64,000 bases of DNA, from positions 248,001-312,000 of the forward strand of contig NZ_PSNW01000002.1 in the NCBI RefSeq assembly GCF_002930645.1, given 5' to 3'. The notes below the pieces were generated by a model. That model did not search any database and was not told the DNA's origin. It worked only from the letters and a program-made list of their open reading frames with translations. The stretch is from Solimonas fluminis. Its GTDB lineage: Bacteria > Pseudomonadota > Gammaproteobacteria > Nevskiales > Nevskiaceae. A program made the position numbers and the translations under genes. This document shows positions 1-9,301 of the stretch, piece by piece (positions within the stretch are counted from its first letter, which is position 1; every line of letters begins with the position of its first letter).

Positions 1-494
1 TTGAGGCTGCGGCGCGCCGGTGCCACCAGCACGATCCACTGCGCCGGCGCGTTGGGCTGCAGCAGGGCCACGTAGGGCATGGGCTGCAGCACCTGCACCG
101 TGCGCACCTGCTCGATCACCTGCGGCGCCTGCTGCGCCTGCAGCCAGAGGCCGTAGCCCAGGGCCGCGGTCAGCAGCGACGCCGCCACCGCCCAGCCGCG
201 CCAGAACCGCAGCGGGCCGCGGTCCTCCAGGACCGAGCGCGCCCGCGGCAGCGCCACCGCGCGGGCGGCGTTGATGCGCTGCTCGATGCCGGCCCAGACG
301 ATTTCGCGGGGTGCCACCGGCGTGAAGCTGCGCTGCAGCGGCGCCAGGCGGCGCTCCCAGTAGCGCAGCTCCTTGGCCAGCGCCGCGTCCTTCTGCAGCA
401 GGCGCTCGAAACGGCGGCGCGCCGGCCCGCGCAGCGTGCCGAGCACGTAGGCGGCGGCCAGCGCCTGGCGCAGCTTGGCGTTCTGGTACTTCAT
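1..494 (-). CDS. Anti-sigma factor, RskA-like (3' part cut by window edge)
   Basis: This is the partner of the adjacent ECF sigma factor and probably holds it inactive at the inner membrane. The frame is open from ATG 494 to the window edge, so the C-terminus is missing. Visible parts are an N-terminal cytoplasmic segment of about 95 residues starting MKYQNAKLRQALAAAY, a 'YVLGTLRGPARRRFE' stretch typical of RskA-type zinc-less anti-sigma domains, one membrane helix (about residues 100-118, WAVAASLLTAALGYGLWLQ) and the start of an outer RskA domain (PMPYVALLQP). Its ATG overlaps the sigma-factor TGA as ATGA (491-494), which implies translational coupling. The family assignment comes from the layout and motifs; the signal sensed is unknown. 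Confidence 0.85.
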   Translation of the reverse strand, partial: MKYQNAKLRQALAAAYVLGTLRGPARRRFERLLQKDAALAKELRYWERRLAPLQRSFTPVAPREIVWAGIEQRINAARAVALPRARSVLEDRGPLRFWRGWAVAASLLTAALGYGLWLQAQQAPQVIEQVRTVQVLQPMPYVALLQPNAPAQWIVLVAPARRSL

Positions 495-1057
495 GCGTCG
501 AGGCACTCGCGCAGGCGCTGCAGGCCGCGGCGCACCCAGCTCTTCACCGTGCCCAGCGGCGCATCCAGCACCCGCGCCAGCTCCTGGTGGGTATAGCCTT
601 CGTAGTAGGCCAGCAGCACGCTGCGACGCTGTTCCGGTGCCAGCCCGCCCATGCAGTCGTTCAGCCGCCGGATGCCCTCGCGCTCCACCGCCCGCAGCTG
701 CGGGTCGTCCGCGGCGCCGTCGGCGAAGGTCATCGGCGGCGCCTCGTCCTCGTCCGGCAGTTCCACCTCGGGGCGGCGGACGCGCAGCAGGTCCAGGGCG
801 CGATAGCGCGCCACCGTCATCAGCCAGGCCAGGGGTTGGCCCTTCTCCGGGGCATAGGTGTCCGCCTTCTGCCAGATCTTGAGGTAGCAGTCCTGCAAGG
901 CTTCCTCCGCCCAATCACGCCGCTTCAGCATACGCATCAGCAGCCCGAACAGATGCGCCGAACTGGCCTCGTACAGCCGCCGGAACGCCTGGGCGTCGCC
1001 GGCGGCGGTGGCGCGCAGCAATTGCTCCAGGTTGTCGGCGGATTCGGCTTGGGCCAT
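491..1057 (-). CDS. ECF sigma-70 family RNA polymerase sigma factor (SigK/RpoE-like)
   Basis: This alternative sigma factor would direct RNA polymerase to a small regulon once released by the coupled anti-sigma factor. The product is 188 residues from ATG 1057 (MAQAESADNLEQLL). Region 2 is visible as FRRLYEASSAHLFGLLMRML followed by AEEALQDCYLKIWQ and AWLMTVARYRALDLLR. Region 4 is visible as LAPEQRRSVLLAYYEGYTHQ and the recognition helix with APLGTVKSWVRRGLQRLRE. An upstream in-frame ATG at 1090 and a longer frame to 1171 exist; 1057 gives the usual family length. It lies divergently from hemB. The target genes cannot be told from this window. Confidence 0.9.
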   Translation of the reverse strand: MAQAESADNLEQLLRATAAGDAQAFRRLYEASSAHLFGLLMRMLKRRDWAEEALQDCYLKIWQKADTYAPEKGQPLAWLMTVARYRALDLLRVRRPEVELPDEDEAPPMTFADGAADDPQLRAVEREGIRRLNDCMGGLAPEQRRSVLLAYYEGYTHQELARVLDAPLGTVKSWVRRGLQRLRECLDA

Positions 1058-1095
1058 GCAGGATGTTCGGCGAAAAGCGGTTTTCCGCATGATAG

Positions 1096-2169
<1,074 letters not shown>

Positions 2170-2193
2170 TCGACACGCGGGGGGAACAGGCAG

Positions 2194-2898
2194 ATGACGA
2201 TCGAACTCCACCAGTTCCCCACCGGGCTGGGCATGCCCAACATCTCGCCCTTCTGCATGAAGCTGGAGACCTGGCTGCGGCTCGCCGGCCTGCCCTACGA
2301 GATCAAGTGGCAACCCGATCCGCGCAAGGCCCCGGTGGGCAAGCTGCCGGTGGTGGTGGCCGACGGCGAGACCCTCTGCGACTCCGAGCGCATCATCCAG
2401 CGCCTGTCGCAGAAGCACGGCATCGACCTGGACGCGGGCCTGGGTCCGCAGCAGCGCGCGCAGGCGCATGCGATGCGCCGCATGCTGGAGGAGAACACCT
2501 ACTGGGGCCTGGTCTACTCGCGCTGGATCGACCCGCAGGGCTGGGCGCAGTTCTGGCCGGTGTTCTTCGGCAGGATTCCCGCGCCGGTGCGCGCCCTGGT
2601 GACTCGCATGATCCGCGGCCAGATCCGCCGCGACGCCTGGGGCCACGGCATGGGGCGCCATCCGCCGGCCGACCTCTATGCCCGCGCCGAGGCGGACCTG
2701 CGGGCGCTGTCGGAACTGCTCGGCGAGCAGCCCTATTTCTTCGGCGCCGAGCCGACCAGCTTCGACGCCACCGCCTACGGCTTCCTTGGCAACATCTGCG
2801 AGCCGGCGATGAAGACGCCGCTGAACGACGCGGCGCGGCGCTATCCGAACCTGGTCGCCTACTGCGCGCGCATGCGGGCGCGCTGTTTCCCCGGGTGA
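2194..2898 (+). CDS. Glutathione S-transferase family protein (metaxin/Fax-like)
   Basis: A 234-residue protein starting 24 bases after hemB in the same direction. The N-terminal thioredoxin-fold half carries SPFCMKLETWLRLAGLPYE, a cis-proline segment (VGKLPVVV) and DSERIIQRL, as in GST N-domains. The helical C-terminal half contains TSFDATAYGFLGNI, the conserved C-domain core motif. The N-terminal SPFCMK and the overall layout suit the metaxin/failed-axon-connection group of GST-like proteins, which in bacteria have no settled substrate. Close spacing suggests transcription with hemB, but a haem role would be speculation. Confidence 0.88.
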   Translation: MTIELHQFPTGLGMPNISPFCMKLETWLRLAGLPYEIKWQPDPRKAPVGKLPVVVADGETLCDSERIIQRLSQKHGIDLDAGLGPQQRAQAHAMRRMLEENTYWGLVYSRWIDPQGWAQFWPVFFGRIPAPVRALVTRMIRGQIRRDAWGHGMGRHPPADLYARAEADLRALSELLGEQPYFFGAEPTSFDATAYGFLGNICEPAMKTPLNDAARRYPNLVAYCARMRARCFPG

Positions 2899-2959
2899 CG
2901 TCCTGCCGTTGAAAGCTCGCCGTTCGCCCTGAAGTCTGAAGTCCGCCCCTGCTCCGATC

Positions 2960-2974
2960 CTTCGACAGGCTCAG
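2960..2974. repeat. Dispersed repeat, CTTCGACAGGCTCAG core (copy 1)
   Basis: The 15-base core is identical to copies at 22738, 31178 (inverted), 31239 and 38816 (inverted). A partial inverted partner, GTTCGCCCTGA, lies upstream near 2922. Here it sits just after the GST-like gene. Repeats with this core are common between genes in high-G+C proteobacteria. Confidence 0.8.
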
Positions 2975-3005
2975 GACCAGCACGAACCGACTTTTCGGAG
3001 CTCCC

Positions 3006-3064
3006 CTAGGGCCTGTCAACACTACGGCCGTCGCTGCGACGGCCGTAGTGTTGACAGGCCCTAG
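3006..3064. repeat. Perfect 28-3-28 palindrome (hairpin family A, copy 1)
   Basis: The arms at 3006-3033 and 3037-3064 are exact reverse complements of 28 bases, separated by the loop CTG. The inner 53 bases align with a second element at 27488-27540 that has the same 25-3-25 layout and the same loop. The right arm supplies the TAG stop codon of the kinase-CAP gene (3061-3063). No T-run follows on either strand, so it is not a standard intrinsic terminator, although it lies between two converging genes and could still block read-through. Confidence 0.9.
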
Positions 3065-4899
3065 TCCTTCGGCGGCGCCGAGTAGGTGCAGACCCAGACC
3101 TCGGCGGTCTCGCAGCGCGCCCGGGCGCAGCCGACCTTGCGCACCTGCGCATCCACCAGCTGCGCGTACTGGCCGCAGCCGTCGCGCGACTCCAGGCAGC
3201 GGCCGCTCTCGCGGCTGTAGTGACGGCTGCCCTCGTTCCAGCGCGCCACCACCTGCCCCGGCGTACGGCGCCAGCCCTCATAGGGCGCATTGGCATAGGC
3301 GTGGAACAGCGTGTCGCGGTACTGGGCGCGCCAGGCCGGGTCGGCATTCACGCGCGGCTTGCAGCCCTCGCCCGCCAGCTGTTCCGCCCAGCGCTGCGCC
3401 GCGCGCACATTGGGCTGCGCCCAGTTCAGCAGCGGCACGCCGGCCTGCTGCCGCACGTAGTTCAGCGGCGGCAGCATCTCGGTGAGTTCCGGCGCCGGTG
3501 CCGGACGCGGGCCAGGCGCGGCCCCCGGAGCCGGCACCGGAGCGGCCGCCACGGGCTTCTTCTGCGGGGGCGCCGCCGGCGGAATGCTCAGGGGCGGAGG
3601 CGCGGGCGCGGGTTCGTCCCAGCGAGCGGGCGGCGGTTCCGGTTCCGGCGGAATTTCCGTCACGGCCACCGGCGGCGGCCCGGCGGCCGTCGCGGGAGCC
3701 TGCGCCGGTTCCGGCGTCTCCGGCGGCTCGCCGCCGAACTGCAGCGCCGTGGCCAGCAGCACCAGCAGCAGCGCGGCGGCGACGGCCGCCCGCGGCAGCC
3801 AGGCCGGCCAGGCACGCCGCGGCAGCAGCATGGACTCCGGCACGAGCGCCGCCTGCTGCGGCGCCAGCGGCTGCGTGCGCTCGTCGTCCGGGTCGGCGAG
3901 CACGGCGGTCGGGTCCTGGGTGACGTCCAGGTCCAGCGGCGAGGCCGCCAGCCCCGCCGTCGGGACCGGCCGCGGCGCCACCAGGGTCTGGCCGGTCAGC
4001 GCGCGGCGCCAGTCGGCCACGCTCTGCGGGCGCTCGGCGATCGGCACGCGCAGCGCCCAGTCCACGGCGCGCAGGAAATTGGCGTCGAAGCCCCGTGTCA
4101 CCAGGTTTTCCAGCGGCTCCAGCGGATCCTGGCCGAGGCGGTCCACCGCATCCGGCGGCTTGTGCCCGGTGAGCGCACGGTAGACCACGCCGCCCAGCGC
4201 GTAGATGTCGCTCCAGGGACCCTGGTTGCCCTTCTGCGAATACTGCTCCACCGGCGCGTAGCCGGCGGTGAGCACGTTGAGCATCGAGCGGCTGTGGCTG
4301 CCCAGCTCGCCGCGCGCGGCGCCGAAGTCGATCAGCACCGGCGTGCGGTCGTCGCGCAGCAGGATGTTCTCCGGCTTGAGGTCGCGGTGCAGCACGCCGG
4401 CCGCGTGCACGCTCTGCAGCCCGTCGAGCAGCGGCAGCAGCAGCGCCTCCAGGCGTGCCTGCTCCGCGATCAGGGTGCCGCGCAGCTCCTCGGCCAGCGA
4501 GCGCCCGCGGACGTAGTCCATGACGATGTAGGCGGTGCCGTTGGCCTCGAACAGGCGGTGCACCTGCACCACGTTGGGATGGTTGAAGCGCGCCAGCAGG
4601 CGCGCCTCGTTGAGGAAGCAGCGGCGGCCCCAGTCGAAGGCGGCGGCATCCTCCTCGGAACGCACGGCGATCTGGCCGTCCGCCATGCGCAGCGCGAACT
4701 CCACTGGCAGGTATTCCTTGATCGCCACCTCGTGGTCGAGGTTGGTATCCAGCGCCAGGTAGGTCACGCCGAAGCCGCCGGGCTTGCCCAGCACGCGGCG
4801 GATCTCGTACTCCATCAGCCGCGTGCCCTCGGGCAGCACGCCGCCCTTGCCGGCGCCGGGCATCCTGGGTTCGGGGGCGGTTCGCGAAAGGTCGGTCAT
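3061..4899 (-). CDS. Membrane serine/threonine protein kinase with outer CAP/PR-1-like domain
   Basis: The product is 612 residues from ATG 4899 (MTDLSRTAPEPR); a longer frame reaches 5004. The kinase domain covers about residues 28-305: glycine loop LGKPGGFGVTYLALD, catalytic Lys61 (VAIK), HRDLKPEN with Asp163, IDFGAARG with Asp181 and GYAPVEQY in the activation region. A membrane helix lies near 366-388, followed by about 85 residues rich in Pro and Ala. The last 135 residues resemble the CAP/SCP/PR-1 fold (AGVPLLNW, RWAEQLAGEGC, RWNEGSRHYS, CGQYAQLV, KVGCARARC, WVCTYSAP). Both histidines of the classic CAP site look replaced (HN to LN, CGHYTQ to CGQYAQ), so a binding role is more likely than catalysis. 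Its stop lies inside the palindrome. Confidence 0.88.
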   Translation of the reverse strand: MTDLSRTAPEPRMPGAGKGGVLPEGTRLMEYEIRRVLGKPGGFGVTYLALDTNLDHEVAIKEYLPVEFALRMADGQIAVRSEEDAAAFDWGRRCFLNEARLLARFNHPNVVQVHRLFEANGTAYIVMDYVRGRSLAEELRGTLIAEQARLEALLLPLLDGLQSVHAAGVLHRDLKPENILLRDDRTPVLIDFGAARGELGSHSRSMLNVLTAGYAPVEQYSQKGNQGPWSDIYALGGVVYRALTGHKPPDAVDRLGQDPLEPLENLVTRGFDANFLRAVDWALRVPIAERPQSVADWRRALTGQTLVAPRPVPTAGLAASPLDLDVTQDPTAVLADPDDERTQPLAPQQAALVPESMLLPRRAWPAWLPRAAVAAALLLVLLATALQFGGEPPETPEPAQAPATAAGPPPVAVTEIPPEPEPPPARWDEPAPAPPPLSIPPAAPPQKKPVAAAPVPAPGAAPGPRPAPAPELTEMLPPLNYVRQQAGVPLLNWAQPNVRAAQRWAEQLAGEGCKPRVNADPAWRAQYRDTLFHAYANAPYEGWRRTPGQVVARWNEGSRHYSRESGRCLESRDGCGQYAQLVDAQVRKVGCARARCETAEVWVCTYSAPPKD

Positions 4900-5088
4900 G
4901 CGGCGGGCGGCCGGCGCGCGGGGCGGCCGGTGCGAGGAATCGTTCTGTGTCCCCAGGGAATCTGCTTCCGATCCTACCTCAGGGCGGTGTCCGGACGCTG
5001 CCACCGCCTGTCACCGGTTTCGCCGGGCGGGGGCTTCGGGCAAACTGCCGCCCCCGGCCCGCCGGCCGCCCGCCAGATTGTCTCCCCC

Positions 5089-5901
5089 ATGGATCGCTAC
5101 GCCGTCATCGGCTCCCCCGTGAGCCACAGCAAGTCGCCCTTCATCCACGGCCGTTTCGCCGAGGCCACGGGCCAGTCCATGAGCTACGAGGCCCTCGAGA
5201 TCGCCCCGGAGGCGCTGGCCGAGCGCCTGGCGCAACTGCATGCCGAGGGTTATCGCGGCTTCAACGTGACCCTGCCGCACAAGCTGGCCGTGGCCCGGCT
5301 CTGCGGCCAGGTCAGCGAGCGTGCCCAGCTGGCCGGCGCGGTGAATACGCTGCTGCGCACGGAAGGCGGCTGGCAGGGCGACAACAGCGACGGTGAAGGA
5401 TTCGTCACCGACCTGCGCCGCAACTGCGGCATCGGGCTGGCCGGCAAGCGCGTGCTGGTGATCGGTGCCGGCGGCGCCGCACGCGGCATCCTCCAGCCGC
5501 TGCTGGGCGAGAAGCCGGCCGAGCTGGTGCTGTCCAGCCGCAACCCCTGGAAGCCGGAGGAGATCGCCGAGCAGTTCAAGCCGCAGGGGCGGATCACGCC
5601 GCGCACGCATGCCTCGCTGAAGGGCGACCTCTACGACGTCATCGTCAACGCCACCTCGACCGGGCACCAGGGCTTCATGCCGAAGCTGCCGGGCCCGCTG
5701 CTGGCCCCGGGCGGCGCCTGCTACGACCTCAGCTACGGCAAGGCCCATGAGCCCTTCGCCGCCTGGGCGCGGGCGCAGGGCGCGGCGCGCATCGCCGACG
5801 GCCTGGGCATGCTGGTGGAACAAGCCGCGGTGAGCTTCGCGCTGTGGCGCGGGGTGCGTCCGGAAACGGCCACGGTGCTGGCGGAGCTGCGCGCCGCCTA
5901 G
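5089..5901 (+). CDS. aroE: Shikimate dehydrogenase (NADP+)
   Basis: Reduces 3-dehydroshikimate to shikimate with NADPH in the chorismate pathway. The protein is 270 residues from ATG 5089. Visible motifs are the shikimate-binding SHSKSP near residues 14-19, NVTLPHK with the catalytic lysine, GDNSDGEG with the catalytic aspartate, and the dinucleotide loop IGAGGAARG. The C-terminal GLGMLVEQAA motif is also present. It faces away from the kinase gene across a 190-base gap that must hold both promoters. aroB, an earlier step of the same pathway, lies at 54 kb rather than nearby. Confidence 0.96.
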   Translation: MDRYAVIGSPVSHSKSPFIHGRFAEATGQSMSYEALEIAPEALAERLAQLHAEGYRGFNVTLPHKLAVARLCGQVSERAQLAGAVNTLLRTEGGWQGDNSDGEGFVTDLRRNCGIGLAGKRVLVIGAGGAARGILQPLLGEKPAELVLSSRNPWKPEEIAEQFKPQGRITPRTHASLKGDLYDVIVNATSTGHQGFMPKLPGPLLAPGGACYDLSYGKAHEPFAAWARAQGAARIADGLGMLVEQAAVSFALWRGVRPETATVLAELRAA

Positions 5902-5985
5902 CCGGGCCGCGGAACCTGGCAGCGGCGGCAGCTTGCGTCGCAAAACGGCCAGCGCCTATAAGCAGACTTCACCGGGGAGGCCTGC

Positions 5986-6726
5986 ATGCCGATTTTCATC
6001 CTTTCCATCCTGATCCAGCTGGCGCTGGTGGTCCACGTGCTCAAGACGGGACGGAACACCACCTGGGTGTTCATCCTGATCTTCGCACCCATGATCGGCG
6101 GCCTGGCCTATTTCATCGTCGAGCTGTTGCCGGAGTTGATGAACAGCCGCGCCGCGCACAGCGCGCGCCGGCGCATGGCCGACAGCGTCAATCCGGACCG
6201 GCATCTGCGTGAGGCCACGCAGAACCTGGACGCCGCCGACACGGTACAGAACGCGATGGCGCTGGCCGAGCAATGCCTCCTCAAGGGCCGCCACGCCGAG
6301 GCCAAGTCGCTCTACGAGCGCAGCCTCAAGGGTGTCTACGCCGACGACCCGGTGCTGCTGCTGGGCCTGGCGCGCGCCTGCTTTGGCCTGGGCGAGGCGG
6401 AACAGACGCTGCGGGCGCTGGACCAGCTCAAGGAAAGGAATCCCTCTCACCGCTCGCCCGAGGGACATCTGCTCTATGCCCGGGCGCTGGAACAGCTGGG
6501 CCGCAAGCCCGAAGCGATCCACGAATATGAGGCGCTCTGCGCCTACTACCCCGGTCCCGAGCCGGCCTGCCGCCTGGCCCAGATGCTCAAGGCCGGCGGC
6601 GAGGCGGCCCGTGCCGCCGACCTGTTCCAGGGCGTCGTCAAGCAGAGCCGCAACGCCGGGCGCCACTACAACCAGCTGCACAAGGAATGGGTGCAAATGG
6701 CGCAGCGCGAAACCGGTGGAAGCTAG
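5986..6726 (+). CDS. Membrane-anchored TPR protein
   Basis: A 246-residue protein with GGAGG five bases before its ATG. Two N-terminal membrane helices are visible (IFILSILIQLALVVHVL and TWVFILIFAPMIGGLAYFIVEL). They resemble the short PLDc_N-type helix pair found in phospholipase-D-like membrane proteins. The remainder is made of tetratricopeptide-like helices (AEAKSLYERSLKGVYADD, LLGLARACFGLGEAEQTLRAL, LLYARALEQLGRKPEAIHEYE). Such proteins act as scaffolds or assembly factors at the inner membrane. The partner is not known. Confidence 0.8.
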   Translation: MPIFILSILIQLALVVHVLKTGRNTTWVFILIFAPMIGGLAYFIVELLPELMNSRAAHSARRRMADSVNPDRHLREATQNLDAADTVQNAMALAEQCLLKGRHAEAKSLYERSLKGVYADDPVLLLGLARACFGLGEAEQTLRALDQLKERNPSHRSPEGHLLYARALEQLGRKPEAIHEYEALCAYYPGPEPACRLAQMLKAGGEAARAADLFQGVVKQSRNAGRHYNQLHKEWVQMAQRETGGS

Positions 6727-6773
6727 GGCGCCGTAAGGCTACGCTTCGGCGGTCCTTACCGACCGAGATTCCC

Positions 6774-7298
6774 ATGCACCCGTCCCGCCTGCTGCTCGCC
6801 GCTCTCGTCCTTGCCGCCGCCCCGGCCTTCGCCGAGGAACCGCTGGACGCGCCGCCGCGCGGTCCCGTGTTCGAGGCCACCGACGACCCGGTGAAGCTCA
6901 AGCAGCAGCTCGCCGACCTGCAGGAACTCTCCAACGGCATGCGCGACCAGATCGACACCACGCAGGCCGCCGCCGATGCCGCCCGCGAGGAGGCCGAGGT
7001 GCTGCGCCAGCAGCGCGACGCCCTGCAGGCCCGGGTCGCCAACCTGCAGCGCCATGCGCAGGTCGATGAGCAGGCGCCTGCCGCCGCCGCCAAGGATGCC
7101 GAGCTGGCCAAGCTGCGCGCCGAGCTGTCCGCCGCCCAGGCCGCCCGCGACAATTCCTCCGCCGACGCCCGCAACCTGGCCAAGGAACTGGCCCTGACCC
7201 GCGCCGACCGCGACAAGTACCAGCGCAGCAGCATCGAGGACCGTGCCAAGGTCGACCTGCTCAACGGCGACCTCAACGCCTGCCTGAGCGGCCGCTGA
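6774..7298 (+). CDS. Exported coiled-coil protein, function unknown
   Basis: A 174-residue product from ATG 6774. Residues 1-20 form a signal peptide (SRLLLAALVLAAAPAFAEE, cleavage after AFA). Most of the rest is a long alpha-helical coiled coil rich in Ala, Gln, Glu and Arg, with heptad-like leucines (LKQQLADLQELSNGM, LRQQRDALQARVANLQ). It ends NACLSGR. Its TGA overlaps the next ATG by one base. No enzymatic motif is present, and a structural periplasmic role is the most that can be inferred. Confidence 0.75.
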   Translation: MHPSRLLLAALVLAAAPAFAEEPLDAPPRGPVFEATDDPVKLKQQLADLQELSNGMRDQIDTTQAAADAAREEAEVLRQQRDALQARVANLQRHAQVDEQAPAAAAKDAELAKLRAELSAAQAARDNSSADARNLAKELALTRADRDKYQRSSIEDRAKVDLLNGDLNACLSGR

Positions 7299-7612
7299 TG
7301 GAGGCCATCGGGCAGCGCAGCGCAGCGGCCGAAAGCCTCTGGCGCGACGGCGACGCCGCGCTGGCCTCCGGCCAGCTGGAACAGGCCTACCGCTGCTACA
7401 CGGCGGCGCATGATCAGGTCACCGACTGCCCGAGGCTGCACCTGGAGGCGCACCGGCGGCTGCGCCGCGTGACCCGCCGGCGCGATCCGCGCGGCGAATA
7501 CCTGACCGACACCCTGCTGGTGAAGCTGGCGCCTCTAGGCGTGTTCGAACTGATCGCGCTGTACTTCCGCTCGCGCGTGGCGGGCAGCGCCGAGTGCCGG
7601 CGCGGGGCCTGA
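7298..7612 (+). CDS. Small hypothetical protein with TPR-like helices
   Basis: A 104-residue protein whose ATG overlaps the stop of the preceding exported coiled-coil gene (TGATG at 7296-7300), so the two are probably coupled. The N-terminal half has a helix pair with TPR character (AAESLWRDGDAALASGQLEQAYRCYTAAHD). The rest is strongly basic (HRRLRRVTRRRDPRGEY) before a hydrophobic stretch (LLVKLAPLGVFELIALYF). No signal peptide is visible. The family is not recognised. Confidence 0.65.
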   Translation: MEAIGQRSAAAESLWRDGDAALASGQLEQAYRCYTAAHDQVTDCPRLHLEAHRRLRRVTRRRDPRGEYLTDTLLVKLAPLGVFELIALYFRSRVAGSAECRRGA

Positions 7613-7699
7613 GGGGCCATGGGCCGCGACAACTACCCTTTGGGGGTGAGCTCATGCAGGCCCGTCGCAGGTAAAATCCCGTACCGGGAGAGAACCAGC

Positions 7700-8191
7700 A
7701 TGAGCATCGATCCGAATCCGCAGAACCTGGCGGCCATCGCCGCCACCGACGTCGCCCCCCGCGCCAAGCCCAGCAACTACCCGGAGCCCTTCGCCTCGCG
7801 CGTCTCGGGCCGGCAGAAGCGCGCGCTCGGCGAGGCCTTCGGCCTGCGCAACTTCGGCGTCAACCTGACCCGCCTGCAGCCCGGAGCGATCTCGGCGCTG
7901 CGCCACAGCCATTCGCGCCAGGATGAGTTCATCTACATCCTCGAAGGCCACCCGGTGCTGGTCACCGACCAGGGCGAGACGCCGCTGGAGCCGGGCATGT
8001 GCGCAGGCTTCCGCGCCGGCAGCGGCAATGCGCACCACCTGGTGAACCGCGGCGACGAGCTGGTGGTGTACCTGGAAGTGGGCGACCGCACGCGCGGCGA
8101 CTCGGTGAACTATCCGGACGACGACCTCGCCGCGGTGATCGGCCCCGACGGCGGCTGGCAGTTCGCGCACAAGGACGGGCGGTCGTACTGA
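7700..8191 (+). CDS. Cupin-domain protein
   Basis: A 163-residue single-domain cupin from ATG 7700. Cupin motif 1 appears as LRHSHSRQDEFIYILEGHPVL, with two His and one Glu as likely metal ligands. Motif 2 appears as AGFRAGSGNAHHLVNRG. The N-terminal 45 residues precede the beta-barrel. Proteins of this size are usually annotated as transcription-linked or sugar-related cupins without a proven substrate, and no substrate can be named here. The gene stands alone, converging with the acyltransferase gene across a REP-like palindrome. Confidence 0.85.
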   Translation: MSIDPNPQNLAAIAATDVAPRAKPSNYPEPFASRVSGRQKRALGEAFGLRNFGVNLTRLQPGAISALRHSHSRQDEFIYILEGHPVLVTDQGETPLEPGMCAGFRAGSGNAHHLVNRGDELVVYLEVGDRTRGDSVNYPDDDLAAVIGPDGGWQFAHKDGRSY

Positions 8192-8210
8192 GCGCTCCGC
8201 TCTCCTCGCG

Positions 8211-8258
8211 GGAGCGGCCCCCGGCCGCAAGCCAGGATCGCGGCCAAGGGCCGCTCCC
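8211..8258. repeat. REP-like palindrome between convergent genes
   Basis: Arms beginning GGGAGCGGCCC and ending GGGCCGCTCCC pair over 19 bases with two mismatches around an 11-base spacer. It lies in the 78-base gap between the cupin gene and the convergent acyltransferase gene. The placement and sequence type match REP elements of pseudomonads and xanthomonads. A second, related REP-like element with arms starting GTGGGAGCGACGCC is at 53926. Confidence 0.75.
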
Positions 8259-8269
8259 ACGGATCCTGC

Positions 8270-9202
8270 TCAGGAATGAGCGGCCTGTGTCGGCGACAGC
8301 GCCGGCCGGTCTCCCAGCATGCGTTCCAGGCGCGCGTCCTTGCGCTGCCACAGGCCGTTGACCCAGGCCTGGAAGCGCGTGCGGAATTCCGCATCGCCGT
8401 CATAGTCGCCGTGCAGCAGCTCGGCCGGCAGCGGCAGCAGGTCCACGTGCATCGCCAGCTGGTCCTGCTCGCCGCAGAGCCAGCTCCAGACCAGGCCCTT
8501 GCCGCTGGGCTGGTAGGCGATGGTCACGTCGATGATGCCGGCGAACTGCTCGCCCATGGCATTGAGCGTGAACGACAGGCCCGCGGCCTTTGGCTTGAGC
8601 AGGTGCTTGTAGGGCGAGCCGCTGGCGACGCGCTTGGCCTCGGTGAAGCGGGTGCCTTCCAGGAAGTTGACCACCGTGACCGGCTCGCGGCGGTAGATCT
8701 CGCAGGCACGGCGCGTGGTTGCCAGGTCTTGCCCCCGCAGCGCCGGGTTGGCGGCGACGGCCTCGCGCGAGTGGCGCTTCATGAAGGGAAAGTCCATCGC
8801 CCAGCACACCAGCCCGATGATCGGCACCAGCAGCAGCTGCTGCTTCATGAAGAAGCGTGCGAACGGCGTGCGCCCGTGCAGCAGGTCGAACAGCACCAGG
8901 ATGTCGGCCCAGCTCTGGTGGTTGGAGATCAGCAGGTAGCTCTTGCCCGGCTCCATGCGGCCGCGCACGTCGATGTCCCACTGCATGGGATGGATGAAGC
9001 GGTACAGCAGGTGGTTGCTGCCGACCCACTGCGCGGCGATCCAGACGCAGTAGCGGCTGGCGGCGCGCCGCACGGCCGCCACCGGCAGCAGCTTCAGCAG
9101 GACGCCGGGCAGCATCGCCGCGAACCAGAACAGCAGCACGGCGAGCATCATCGTGAACTTGATGATGCCGACCAGGTACCCGGGCAACAGGATCGAGAAC
9201 AT
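8270..9202 (-). CDS. PlsC-family acyltransferase (YihG-like)
   Basis: A 310-residue inner-membrane acyltransferase of the 1-acylglycerol-3-phosphate acyltransferase superfamily. The N-terminus has a hydrophobic helix (about residues 15-42). The catalytic NHxxxxD motif is NHQSWAD at residues 94-100 and the acceptor-binding EGTR motif is at 182-185. Length and layout match E. coli YihG rather than the shorter PlsC, so it probably tunes the acyl composition of phosphatidic acid. It runs toward the cupin gene and shares the minus direction with hemE upstream, with a 99-base gap. Confidence 0.88.
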   Translation of the reverse strand: MFSILLPGYLVGIIKFTMMLAVLLFWFAAMLPGVLLKLLPVAAVRRAASRYCVWIAAQWVGSNHLLYRFIHPMQWDIDVRGRMEPGKSYLLISNHQSWADILVLFDLLHGRTPFARFFMKQQLLLVPIIGLVCWAMDFPFMKRHSREAVAANPALRGQDLATTRRACEIYRREPVTVVNFLEGTRFTEAKRVASGSPYKHLLKPKAAGLSFTLNAMGEQFAGIIDVTIAYQPSGKGLVWSWLCGEQDQLAMHVDLLPLPAELLHGDYDGDAEFRTRFQAWVNGLWQRKDARLERMLGDRPALSPTQAAHS

Positions 9203-9301
9203 CCGCCGATTCCTCCCTCTGCCAGAACTGGCCTGCCAGAATCGTTCGCCCGCCAGCTTGGCCGACGCCGCTGACCGCAGGCTGAACGCCGGGAACAGGC
9301 C

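Noticed and set aside
3220-5088. Upstream extension of the aroE reading frame over the kinase gene
   Set aside because: Only the part from ATG 5089 matches shikimate dehydrogenase. The rest is antisense to the kinase.
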